Shown one piece after another: positions 27,020 through 35,510 of a stretch of 64,000 nucleotides of DNA. Below the pieces are notes generated by a model, which ran no database searches, had not been told where the DNA came from, and saw only the letters and a list, made by a program, of their open reading frames with translations. The DNA comes from CAZSBB01 sp964605235 (GTDB lineage: Bacteria; Planctomycetota; Phycisphaerae; Phycisphaerales; Phycisphaeraceae). Where the stretch lies: the NCBI GenBank assembly GCA_964605235.1, contig CAZSBB010000010.1, positions 62,001 through 126,000 on the forward strand. Direction: 5' to 3'. Within the stretch, counting starts at the first letter, position 1. Each line of letters opens with the position of its first letter. A program made the position numbers and the translations under genes.

Positions 27020-28261
27020 CTATGCCGACGTTTCCGCGTCGGCGCTCGGCTCGGCCCCCCCCGGCGCGGCAGCGAATGCCACCGGCCAGCGTCGGGCGAG
27101 CAAAGACCAGTCATTGTGGGCGATACAGGTGCGGATGTCCAGCAGGTACCGCTGGAAGTGCCGCAGGTTATGCAGCGTCACCAGCACCCCCGCCAGCATT
27201 TCCCCCGCCACGAACAGATGCCGCAGGTAGCTGCGACTGAATCCCCCCGCACAGGCGGCACAATCGCAGCCGGGCTCGATGGGCAATGGGTCGCGGGCAA
27301 ACCGGGCGTTGCGCAGCCGCATTTGCCCCGTGCTGGTGAACGCATTGGCGTTGCGGGCGTTGCGCGTGGGCAGCACGCAGTCGAACATGTCCACCCCGGC
27401 CCGCACCGCCGCCAGGATGTCCCGTTCATACCCGACGCCCATCAGGTAGCGCGGGCGATCGCTCGGCAGCAGGGGAGCGGTGTGCTCGACCACGCGCTTA
27501 AGCTGCTCATACCCCTCGCCGACCGCCACCCCGCCGATGGCGTACCCCGGCAGGTCCAGGGCGGTGGTGTGCCGGGCGGACCAGTCGCGCTGCGCCAGGT
27601 CGGTGCCGCCTTGCACGATGCCGAACAACGCCTGCTCGGACTTGCGGCCGTGCGCCGCCACGCAGCGCGCCAGCCAGCGCACCGAGCGTTCGCACGCCGC
27701 CTGCACCCGCTGGCGATACCCGGCGGCGTCCACGGCATGGCGCGTGCGGCCGGTGGCGGGGGGCAGGTCGTCACCCTGGCCATCGTCGGCGGCCGGGGGG
27801 CAGTCGTCGAACGCCATGATGATGTCCGCGCCCAGTTCGTTCTGCACCTGCATCGAGCGCTCGGGCGTCAGCCGGACGGTCGCGCCGTCGAGATGACTTT
27901 TGAAGGTCACGCCGTCTTCGTCAATGCGGTTGGCGTCGGCGAGGCTGAAGACCTGAAAGCCGCCCGAGTCCGTCAGGATCGGGTGCGGCCAGCGCATCCA
28001 TTGATGCAACCCGCCCATGGCGGCAACCAGGTCCGAGCCCGGCCGGAGCATCAGGTGATAGGTGTTGCCCAGGATGATCTGCGCCCCCAACGCTTCCACC
28101 TGCAGCGGCAGCAGGCCCTTGACCGTGCCCTGCGTGCCCACCGGCATGAAGGCGGGGGTGTCAAACGTGCCATGGGGCGTGTGCACGCGCCCCAGCCGCG
28201 CCGCGGAGGTGGTGTCCGCGTGGATCAGTTCATAGCGCAAAGCCTGGGTCGGGTCCGACAT
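27020..28261 (-). CDS. tgt: queuine/preQ1 tRNA-guanine transglycosylase
   Basis: Exchanges guanine 34 for preQ1 in GUN-anticodon tRNAs. The 413-residue protein carries the nucleophile/base site LTDSGGFQVFS, the GGVAVGEGYE loop, MGVGYERDIL, FDCVLPTRNARN, and the zinc site CDCAACAGG...YLRHLF with CxCxxC and His. A small charged insertion (DDGQGDDLPPATG) lies within the catalytic domain after the conserved MAFDDCPP. The ATG at 28261 gives a normal N-terminus; 28270 is an alternative. It leads the yajC-secDF operon, a very common arrangement. Confidence 0.95.
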   Translation of the reverse strand: MSDPTQALRYELIHADTTSAARLGRVHTPHGTFDTPAFMPVGTQGTVKGLLPLQVEALGAQIILGNTYHLMLRPGSDLVAAMGGLHQWMRWPHPILTDSGGFQVFSLADANRIDEDGVTFKSHLDGATVRLTPERSMQVQNELGADIIMAFDDCPPAADDGQGDDLPPATGRTRHAVDAAGYRQRVQAACERSVRWLARCVAAHGRKSEQALFGIVQGGTDLAQRDWSARHTTALDLPGYAIGGVAVGEGYEQLKRVVEHTAPLLPSDRPRYLMGVGYERDILAAVRAGVDMFDCVLPTRNARNANAFTSTGQMRLRNARFARDPLPIEPGCDCAACAGGFSRSYLRHLFVAGEMLAGVLVTLHNLRHFQRYLLDIRTCIAHNDWSLLARRWPVAFAAAPGGAEPSADAETSA

Positions 28262-28298
28262 GGGAGACATGGTAGCGGGATTGCCCAGACCGTCGGAA

Positions 28299-29858
28299 CT
28301 ACGACCGAGCCGGCGCGGCGACCGGCGTGAGCACATAAGTCCACAGTTGACGCCCCCACACCGTCACCGGCTCGGTGTGCAGCGTCTGAGGGGAAGGCGT
28401 GCCGATGGCGATGGTGTACGTCGGCGGGGTCGTGGGCCGCAGTGGAAAGTGATCGCCCACGTGGGAGAGAATCACGCCCCCATCGGTCTGCTGGATCAGG
28501 TTCGCCTCCCGCACCCACCGCGCCATGCGCAGCGCCGCCTCGCCCTGCGCCTGCAGATAGCACATGCCCAGCGCGGACAGCCCGGCGAACAGCAGCACGC
28601 TCACGCCGGTGAGCACGGCGGTCAGGCGTGGCCGTTGCTGCCAGCCGAGCAGCACCAGGTAGAGCAACACCAGCGGCAACACCAGCAGCAGGTAGCGCTG
28701 GGTCGGGCGCGTCAGGCTGCTGATGAGCAGGTAGGGCAGCATGGTGAACAGCACCAGCTGCGCCAGCGGGCGCAGCGGGCTGCGCTCGGTGAACAGCAGG
28801 AAGAGCAGCAGCACGCCCAGCACCAGCCCGCCGGTTTCGATCAAGCGCAACAACAATCCCCACGCCGACGCCGCCTGGCCGAAGTCCATTTCCCCGGTGC
28901 GGTAGCCGGAGATCACCAGCCAGCCCACCAGCGCGCTGAGCACCGCCGCCAGCAGCAGCGCGCACCGTTGTCGCCTGGATGCGGTGGCGCGCGGACAGCA
29001 CAGCAGCAGACCCAGTGGCCCACAGAACAAGCCCAGGAACGCCAGGTACTTGCCCAACACGAAAAACGCATCAATCAGGCTCGGCCGCAAAGCGTGTGTG
29101 CGCTGATGCGTTGCGGGAATCCCCTGAATCCCGAAGTGCTGTTGGATCGTCAGAAAATAGAGCCCCAGCGCCAGCGCCGGCAGCAGGACGTACCACGCCA
29201 GCGCCGCCTTGCGCTGTCGCATGCCTGACGCCGCGCCGGAGGGTTCAAACCACAACAGGTACACGAAACCCATGCCCAGCAGCAGGCAGTTGAACTTCAC
29301 CACCACCGCCAGGGCGAACAGGGCGCCGCCCGCAGCGTGCCACGCCCAGCCGCGCCCTCGACCGGCGCAACAGCACACCAGCGCCAGCAGGCTCAGGCCG
29401 GTGGGCAGGATGTCCGCGGTGGCCTGCCCGGTGTACAGGAAGATCATCGGATGCAGACCCGTCACCAGCGCCCAGCCCAGCAACCAGCGCCGGTTCACAG
29501 CAATGGCGCGGCGTCCCAGCAGCACCCCACACAGGAGAATCATCACTCCCCCCGCCAGTGCGGGAAGGCGTGGCGTCACGAACGAATCCCCCGGCAAACC
29601 CAGCCGATGCAGCCCCGACAGCAGCAGCGGATAGCCCAGTGGGTTGGCTTGATAGTGCCAGAAGTACGCCAGTTCAGCACCAACGGGCGCGGTCGCCAGC
29701 GCCCGCCCCGCCGCCGCGAAGGCGAATTCCTGATTGATAAACGGCCGATCCAGCCACCACGCCTGCGTTCCAGTCACTCCCAGCACCACCAGTATCGGCA
29801 ACAACCAGCGATAAGCCGCCGGTGCCCCGACAGTGCTGGCCGGTGAGTGCAAATCCAT
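28299..29858 (-). CDS. membrane glycosyltransferase-like protein (GT39/ArnT-like)
   Basis: A 519-residue integral membrane protein with roughly ten hydrophobic helices. The first extracytoplasmic loop carries the acidic/aromatic segment FINQEFAFAAAGRAL and HYQANPLGYPLLL, at the position where polyprenyl-phosphate-dependent GT-C transferases have their catalytic acidic residue. No close subfamily is recognisable. Such proteins transfer sugars from lipid carriers to proteins or glycans on the outer face. It is spaced 16 bases from ribBA and about 38 from tgt on the same strand, so it may be co-transcribed, though functional linkage is not evident. Confidence 0.6.
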   Translation of the reverse strand: MDLHSPASTVGAPAAYRWLLPILVVLGVTGTQAWWLDRPFINQEFAFAAAGRALATAPVGAELAYFWHYQANPLGYPLLLSGLHRLGLPGDSFVTPRLPALAGGVMILLCGVLLGRRAIAVNRRWLLGWALVTGLHPMIFLYTGQATADILPTGLSLLALVCCCAGRGRGWAWHAAGGALFALAVVVKFNCLLLGMGFVYLLWFEPSGAASGMRQRKAALAWYVLLPALALGLYFLTIQQHFGIQGIPATHQRTHALRPSLIDAFFVLGKYLAFLGLFCGPLGLLLCCPRATASRRQRCALLLAAVLSALVGWLVISGYRTGEMDFGQAASAWGLLLRLIETGGLVLGVLLLFLLFTERSPLRPLAQLVLFTMLPYLLISSLTRPTQRYLLLVLPLVLLYLVLLGWQQRPRLTAVLTGVSVLLFAGLSALGMCYLQAQGEAALRMARWVREANLIQQTDGGVILSHVGDHFPLRPTTPPTYTIAIGTPSPQTLHTEPVTVWGRQLWTYVLTPVAAPARS

Positions 29859-29874
29859 CTGGTGTCCACCTGTC

Positions 29875-31062
29875 CTATGCCAACAATTCGGGCGCCACGA
29901 ACTCCGTGATCTCCAACCCGAACGCCGACAAGGCGCCCGGCGTGAACGGATGCTGCGTGATCAGCCGCAGGCGGCGCAACCCCAGGTCGCGCAGGATCTG
30001 GCAGCCGATGCCGTAGGCCCCCTTGTTCGCCGGCGGCATCAGGCCGGGCGTGGGTTGCTGCTCGCCGAGTTTGGGCAAGTCGCCGTCGCTGCCGCGCTCG
30101 GGCAGATGCAGGGTCTGCAAACGCTGGAGCAGCCCGCGCCCCGCCATCTCATGACGCAGGTACACCAGCGCGCCGCAGCCGGCTTGATCGATCATCCGCA
30201 ATGCCGCCCGCAGCGTGCGCCCCGAGGGTTGCTCGGCGTCCCCGAACACGTCGCCCAGCAGGTTCTGGCTGTGCATCCGCACCAGCACCGGCTCGGGATG
30301 CTCGATCGGCTTGCCCGTCGGGTCCAGCTCGCCCAGTGGCCCCCGCACCAGCGCGACATGCGGCTGCGGGTCCACCACGCTGCGATAGGCAATCAGCTTG
30401 AACTCGCCCAGCTCGCTGTGGAACGGCACGGTGTCCACCCGGCGCACCAGCTGGTCGCATTGCAGGCGGTACTGAATCACATCCGCCACCGAGCACATTT
30501 TCAGCCCATGCTTGTGGCACAGCGCGCGCAGCTCCGGTTGCCGCGCCATGGTGCCGTCTTCGTTCATGACTTCGATGATGACCGCCGCTTCCTGCAACCC
30601 CGCCAGCCGGCAGAGGTCCACGGAGCCTTCGGTCTGCCCGGCGCGGACGAGGCAGCCGCCTTCGCGGGCTTTGAGCGGCTGCACGTGGCCGGGACGGTTG
30701 AAATCGCCGGGGAGGGCGATGGGGTCCGCCAGCCGGCGAATGGTGGTCGCCCGGTCGGCCGCGCTGACGCCGGTGCTGATGCCGAAGGTTTCGCCGGCGT
30801 CGACGGTGACGGTGTACGCCGTGCCGCGCGGGGCGGTGCTCACGGCATTCTGGGGTCCGATTTCCAGCTTGCGACAGATCGCCCCCGACAGCGCCACGCA
30901 CAGCATGCCGCGGGCTTCGCGCAGCATGAAGTTGACCACCTGCGGGGTGATGAACTGGGCGGGGCAGACGAGATCGCCTTCGTTTTCGCGTTGCTCGTCA
31001 TCGACCAGCACGATCATCCTGCCCTGCCGCAGGTCGTCCATGATTTCGGGGATGGTGTTCAT
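29875..31062 (-). CDS. ribBA: RibBA: 3,4-dihydroxy-2-butanone-4-phosphate synthase with degenerate GTP cyclohydrolase II domain
   Basis: A 395-residue riboflavin-pathway protein. The N-terminal RibB half has DDEQRENEGDLV (metal/substrate acidic loop) and RPGHVQPLKAREGG. In the usual GHTEA box it reads GQTEG, so the conserved metal-site histidine is Gln143. The C-terminal half has the GTP cyclohydrolase II outline, but the three zinc cysteines of the SEC...RCDC motif are absent: residues 264-282 read HSQNLLGDVFGDAEQPSGR. RibB activity is plausible; RibA activity is doubtful. The ATG at 31062 is chosen because the family N-terminus begins there. Confidence 0.88.
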   Translation of the reverse strand: MNTIPEIMDDLRQGRMIVLVDDEQRENEGDLVCPAQFITPQVVNFMLREARGMLCVALSGAICRKLEIGPQNAVSTAPRGTAYTVTVDAGETFGISTGVSAADRATTIRRLADPIALPGDFNRPGHVQPLKAREGGCLVRAGQTEGSVDLCRLAGLQEAAVIIEVMNEDGTMARQPELRALCHKHGLKMCSVADVIQYRLQCDQLVRRVDTVPFHSELGEFKLIAYRSVVDPQPHVALVRGPLGELDPTGKPIEHPEPVLVRMHSQNLLGDVFGDAEQPSGRTLRAALRMIDQAGCGALVYLRHEMAGRGLLQRLQTLHLPERGSDGDLPKLGEQQPTPGLMPPANKGAYGIGCQILRDLGLRRLRLITQHPFTPGALSAFGLEITEFVAPELLA

Positions 31063-31094
31063 GTTGATGGGGGCAAGGAACCCTGAAAAAGCGA

Positions 31095-31206
31095 AACCAC
31101 AGAGGCACAGAGACACCGAGCAAAACCCACAGAGTCAATCAGCCTATGTCATTGTTGATCGGTCTGCCTCACGTGCATCTCTGTGCCCTCTGTGACTCTG
31201 TGGTGA
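31095..31206. repeat. inverted-repeat element, ACCACAGAG family, copy 2
   Basis: Left arm AACCACAGAGGCACAGAGAC; the right arm ends CCTCTGTGACTCTGTGGTGA. It lies between the cyclase stop and the ribBA start, so it becomes part of the ribBA leader. The centre differs from copy 1, as expected for arms conserved around a drifting loop. Confidence 0.75.
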
Positions 31207-31213
31207 GTGCTTT

Positions 31214-34093
31214 CTACTTCTCCGTCAGCTCGATGCGCCCGTCAAAGTCATCCTCCGGCGGCGTCTGCTGATACTGCCTGGCCCAGCGTTGGTACAGTCC
31301 CACCAGTTTGGACTGCTGGGGATCGTAGGCGAGCAGTTCCGCGCCCGCCTGCACGCAGTTGGCGAAATCGCCCTGCTGGAAGGCGTTGACCATGCGCACC
31401 GTCAGTTCCGCCAGGCGCAGTTGATCCGGGCTGGCCTGCGCGCGCGGCGCCAGCGGTTCGAAGGTCATCACGCTTTCCTGCTTGCCCACCACCTGCAGGC
31501 GGGCGACCGGGCGCAGCAGCCATTCATGCTGCACGTAGGTCGAGGTGTTTTCGTTGATCAGCAGGCGCGTGCCCAGGTACTTGTTGGCGGATTCCAGCCG
31601 GGCGGAGAGGTTGACCACATCGCCCAGCACGGTGTAATCGCTGGCGTCCTCGGAGCCGGCGTCGCCGACGATCATGCGGCCGCAGCCGATGCCCACGCGC
31701 ATGTGCACGTTGGGCAGGTCGCGTTCGCTGAGCTTGCGGTTGAAGGTGATCATCATCTGCTGCATGGCGAACGTCGCCGCCACGGCATCCTGTGCGTGCT
31801 GGCCGTTGGGCAGCGGAGCGCCAAAGAAGAACATGATGCCGTCGCCCAGGAACTTGTTCACATAGCCGCGGCGGGCGCGGATGAGCGGGACCATCAGGCC
31901 CATGTACTCGTTGAGGATGGGCACCGTGTTTTCGCCCAGCTTTTCCGACAGCGTGGTGAAGCCCGCCAGGTCGGTGAAGACGACGGTCATCTCGCGGCTT
32001 TCACCGTTGAGCCGGGCCTGATCCGGATTTTCCACCACGTACCGCACCAGGGCCGGGTCGACATAGTTGCTGAAGCGCCGGGTGATGCGGGCGCGTTCGG
32101 CACGTTCGCTGATGAAGCGTTGCAAGGTGCACAGCGCCCAGATCGCCGCCACGGCAACGGTGGGGCCGGCCGCGCCCAGGATGTAGTCGCCATAGTCGTA
32201 CAACAGCACGCCGTTGAGCGTGAGGTAGCCGCCGCCGATCGCCGCCGCCGCCGCCAGCGCCCAGCCGGGGGTCAGCCGCGCCGCCGCCAGCGTGGCGAGC
32301 AGGCCTACCAGCAGGGTGACCAGCGTGTTCATGCCCTGGGTTGCGGTGCGGAGCATGTGGTTGGTGAGGATGGCGTTGAACACCGCGCCGTGGATGATCA
32401 CGCCGGGGCATTTGCTGTGCAGGCTGGTGGGCACGAAGTCGGCGATGGCGGCGGTGCTGATCCAGCCGACCAGACACGCTTTGCCGCCCAGCTCGCGCGC
32501 CAGCTCGCGGCGCAGGTGTTCAATCTCCTGCGCCAGCGTGCGGTTCTGTCTGGCGGCTTCCTGCACGGCGGCAAACGCCAGCAGCAGCGTGCGGCGAAAG
32601 GCGGCGTCCTGCGGGCTCAACCCCTGGGGATCGCTTTGCCGGAAGAAGCTGACGTAATCCTTGAGCGTGGCGTCCTGCTCGAGCTGGGCGGCAAATTCAG
32701 CGCGGCCCTGCCAGTCGTCCTCCGCCAGCTTGCGGGCGCGGTAGGCGGCGAGCTTGGCGCTGTCCAACCCGAGCTGACCTTCGTCATCACCGAGCAGGTC
32801 GCCAACCGCCAGGTCCAGTTGCTGGTTGTTGTGCATCAGCCGATGCACGCGCTGGCGCACTTCCCAGACCCGCAGCAGGGGAATGTGTTGACGGGTCTGC
32901 CGGCCGTGCGGGTCGTACATCCATTCCCAGTGATTGCTCGGCCCGAACCACGGGATGGAGAAGATCATGCCCACCTCGCGGCCCAGGGATGCGAGGCGCT
33001 GCCGATGCACGGGAATGTCAATTGTCCGGTCATCCGGCAACGGCAAAACCACCCGGTCCGGCAGCAGTTTCAACGCGGCGGGTTTCACGCCCAGGTAGGC
33101 GCACGCCAGCGCCAGGCCGAGCTGGGGTTGCAGGGCGGCGCCGTCGTCCACCCAGAGCGGAACCTGGCGCACCACGCCGTCGCTGTCCGGCAGATAGGTG
33201 ACGAACCCGCTGCCCCTGGCGGCGTCCGCCAGCGGGAAGATCGGCGGCAATTCCGACCGCACCGGAAGCGCCGGGTCCAGCTGCGGTTCATACGGCCGGG
33301 CGGAGCGCCGCACCACCGCCACCGCGCGGGCGCGGTCGAAGGCATCTTCCAGCAGACGCAGCAACGGGGTGGAGCCGATGATCTGCCATTGCTCGCCCGG
33401 CAGCAGGGCGTCGCGCACCTGCTCGAAGGTGGTCAGCCCCTGCGCCAGCGCCTGCTCGATGCGCCGGGTGCCGGCCTGGGCGCGGCAGCGCAGGTAGAGG
33501 TCGTCAAACGCCAGTTCATCCACCTGCTGCAGTTCCGCGGCGTGTTGTTGCCCCAGCCGGTCGTGGGCGGCGGCGGCGCTGAGCGTCAGGTCGCTGGTCA
33601 GGAGGGTGACCAGGTCCTGTTCCAGCGCGCTGGCGGGTTCCTCCACCTTCACCGAGGTGGACAGCAGCGTGGCGGGATATTGCCGCAGGGCGGCGGCAAA
33701 CAAAGCGTCGTCGGGAATCGCCAGCCCCGCTGAACCATCCGGCAGCACCTCAAAGCGCTGGCGCTGCGGCTCGGAGAACAGCACGTCATACGCCAACGCT
33801 TTGGCGCCGGCGCGCTGCACCTCGGTGGTGATCTCCGCGAGCACCTGCCGATCCCACGGCCAGCGTGCGATCGCGGCGATCGAACTGTCGTCAATGTCCA
33901 GATGCACCAGGGCATCGGTTGGGGGCGGGGCGTAAAACTGACACAGCCGGGCGCGCTGGTCATACAGCCAGTATTCCAGCGGTTCGAGCCAGCCCAGTTG
34001 CTGCGCCAAAGCCGTCAGCAGCGCCAGCATGACGCCCAGGGCACTGTTGCGGATCAGAAGCTGACGTTCGCTGCGGGTCATGGCGACTGGCAT
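31214..34093 (-). CDS. CHASE2-domain adenylate cyclase
   Basis: A 959-residue membrane sensor that probably makes cAMP. A membrane anchor near residues 17-35 is followed by an extracytoplasmic CHASE2 sensor (DALVHLDIDDSSIAAI, YDVLFSEPQRQ), three closely spaced membrane helices around residues 590-690, then a class III cyclase domain: VVFTDLAGFTTLSEKL with the metal Asp, NKFLGDGIMFFFGAP with the metal Asp and adenine-selecting Lys, and DYTVLGDVVNLSARLE with the second base-selecting Asp and Asn/Arg transition-state residues. These residues argue for ATP rather than GTP. The C-terminus has a short TPR-like helical stretch. Divergent from the ROK kinase gene. Confidence 0.9.
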   Translation of the reverse strand: MPVAMTRSERQLLIRNSALGVMLALLTALAQQLGWLEPLEYWLYDQRARLCQFYAPPPTDALVHLDIDDSSIAAIARWPWDRQVLAEITTEVQRAGAKALAYDVLFSEPQRQRFEVLPDGSAGLAIPDDALFAAALRQYPATLLSTSVKVEEPASALEQDLVTLLTSDLTLSAAAAHDRLGQQHAAELQQVDELAFDDLYLRCRAQAGTRRIEQALAQGLTTFEQVRDALLPGEQWQIIGSTPLLRLLEDAFDRARAVAVVRRSARPYEPQLDPALPVRSELPPIFPLADAARGSGFVTYLPDSDGVVRQVPLWVDDGAALQPQLGLALACAYLGVKPAALKLLPDRVVLPLPDDRTIDIPVHRQRLASLGREVGMIFSIPWFGPSNHWEWMYDPHGRQTRQHIPLLRVWEVRQRVHRLMHNNQQLDLAVGDLLGDDEGQLGLDSAKLAAYRARKLAEDDWQGRAEFAAQLEQDATLKDYVSFFRQSDPQGLSPQDAAFRRTLLLAFAAVQEAARQNRTLAQEIEHLRRELARELGGKACLVGWISTAAIADFVPTSLHSKCPGVIIHGAVFNAILTNHMLRTATQGMNTLVTLLVGLLATLAAARLTPGWALAAAAAIGGGYLTLNGVLLYDYGDYILGAAGPTVAVAAIWALCTLQRFISERAERARITRRFSNYVDPALVRYVVENPDQARLNGESREMTVVFTDLAGFTTLSEKLGENTVPILNEYMGLMVPLIRARRGYVNKFLGDGIMFFFGAPLPNGQHAQDAVAATFAMQQMMITFNRKLSERDLPNVHMRVGIGCGRMIVGDAGSEDASDYTVLGDVVNLSARLESANKYLGTRLLINENTSTYVQHEWLLRPVARLQVVGKQESVMTFEPLAPRAQASPDQLRLAELTVRMVNAFQQGDFANCVQAGAELLAYDPQQSKLVGLYQRWARQYQQTPPEDDFDGRIELTEK

Positions 34094-34119
34094 GATACCG
34101 GGGGCGCGAGCAGTGGTTT

Positions 34120-34209
34120 AACGAGCCCCGACCGTGAGGGAGGGGTGGAAGGCGCGGCGTCATACCTCTGCGGCTGCGCCGCAACCCCTTGCTGACGCGC
34201 TGGGCTCGT
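34120..34209. repeat. inverted-repeat element, AACGAGCCCC family, copy 1
   Basis: Left arm AACGAGCCCCGACCGTGAGG continuing to an AGGGGT; right arm AACCCCTTGCTGACGCGCTG to GGCTCGTC. The arms pair imperfectly over 27 bases. It sits in the divergent cyclase/ROK promoter region. Copy 2 lies within the truB gene. Confidence 0.75.
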
Positions 34210-34312
34210 CAGGAAGTTGCGCCGACATTTGCCCGGCGGATTTTTGCTCGGACAAGACCCGCCGCCGCCGTTCCGCTAGAATCGGCCCAATTGTCCTGGA
34301 GTCAAACGCCCC

Positions 34313-35293
34313 ATGGCGCATTACCTCGGTCTGGACCTGGGTGGAACCAACATCAAAGCCGGCGTCATCGACGCCGACGGCAAGTTGCTGGCGCGCACCA
34401 GTCGGCCCACCGGCGGAGGGGTGAGCGCCGAGCCGGTGATTGACGCCCTCGCCGCCGCCGCCCGGGAAACCGCCCAGCAGGCGGGCCTGACGCTGGCGGA
34501 CATCGCGGGCATCGGCATCGGTTCGCCCGGGCCGATCAACTTCACCACCGGCGTGGTGGTCAACGCGCCCAACCTGCCGGGCTTCGCCAACCTGCCCCTG
34601 CGCGACCGCGTCGCCGCCGCCACCGGCCGGCCCTGCGTGCTGGAGAACGACGCCAACGCCGCCGCCTTCGCCGAGTTTTACGCCGGCGTGGGCCGCGATC
34701 CCAAGGTGCGCAACCTCGTCATGCTGACGCTGGGCACCGGCGTGGGCAGCGGCATCGTGATCGAAGGCACGCTGGTGCATGGCGCGTTCGACAACGGCGG
34801 CGAAGGCGGCCACATGATCGTCGTGCCCGATGGTCGCCTCTGCGGCTGCGGGCAACGCGGCTGCATCGAAGCCTACGCCTCCGCTTCCCACACGGCCGTC
34901 CGCGCCCGCAAGCGCCTGGCGACTGGTGAAGCATCAAGCCTGCAAGCCCGGTTCAAGCAGAATCCCGAAAGCGTCACCGCCAAGGAAATCTTTGAGGAAG
35001 CTCAGAAGGGCGACGCTTTGGCGCAGGAAATCGTGGGCGAGACGGCCCGGCTGCTGGGCATTGCCTGCATCAACTTCTGCCGCATTGTCGATCCGCAGAT
35101 GATCGTCTTTGCCGGCGGCATGGCGCTGGCGGGCGATTACCTGCTCAACCTGATTCGGCAGTCGTTCAACGAACGCCGCTGGCGCTTGCCGCCGGACCAG
35201 GTGCAAATCGTCGCAGCCCAACTGGGCAACGATGCCGGACTGATCGGTGCGGCAGCGGTGGCGGCCGACGCCCACCAGCGCGGCAAGCTGTGA
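34313..35293 (+). CDS. ROK-family sugar kinase (glucokinase-like)
   Basis: A 326-residue cytosolic kinase expected to phosphorylate glucose or a related hexose with ATP. It has the phosphate loop LDLGGTNIKAGVID, the sugar-binding ENDANAAAFAE segment, TLGTGVGSGIVI, and the ROK zinc/His region HGAFDNGGEGGHM followed by LCGCGQRGCIEAY. There is no DNA-binding domain, so it is an enzyme rather than a NagC-like repressor. It is followed by a family A repeat, then the RuBisCO-like/cupin gene; no shared pathway is established. Confidence 0.9.
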   Translation: MAHYLGLDLGGTNIKAGVIDADGKLLARTSRPTGGGVSAEPVIDALAAAARETAQQAGLTLADIAGIGIGSPGPINFTTGVVVNAPNLPGFANLPLRDRVAAATGRPCVLENDANAAAFAEFYAGVGRDPKVRNLVMLTLGTGVGSGIVIEGTLVHGAFDNGGEGGHMIVVPDGRLCGCGQRGCIEAYASASHTAVRARKRLATGEASSLQARFKQNPESVTAKEIFEEAQKGDALAQEIVGETARLLGIACINFCRIVDPQMIVFAGGMALAGDYLLNLIRQSFNERRWRLPPDQVQIVAAQLGNDAGLIGAAAVAADAHQRGKL

Positions 35294-35320
35294 GTGTGAA
35301 CTGATCGTGTTGCCCTCGGC

Positions 35321-35436
35321 AACGAGCCGGAAGAGTTAGCGACGGGAAGGGCATCGGCGCACCCAGGACCTGTGATGCACAGGCAAAACGTTGGGGATGC
35401 ACGCGCGTAGCCCGTCGCTTACGCTTCCGGCTCGTT
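35321..35436. repeat. AACGAGCCGG inverted-repeat element, copy A1
   Basis: Left arm AACGAGCCGGAAGAGTTAGC running into GACGGG; right arm CCCGTCGCTTACGCTTCCGG into CTCGTT. Arms are 26 bases with few mismatches, 116 bp overall. The centre contains a small hairpin CCTGTG-ATG-CACAGG, nearly identical to one in copy A2. Located between co-directional ROK and RuBisCO-like genes. Confidence 0.85.
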
Positions 35437-35510
35437 GTTCGGCGCCTTAGGGTCCTGGAAAATTTTCCCCACGCGTCATCCTGGATGATGTCATTGGAGT
35501 TTCTCCCGCC

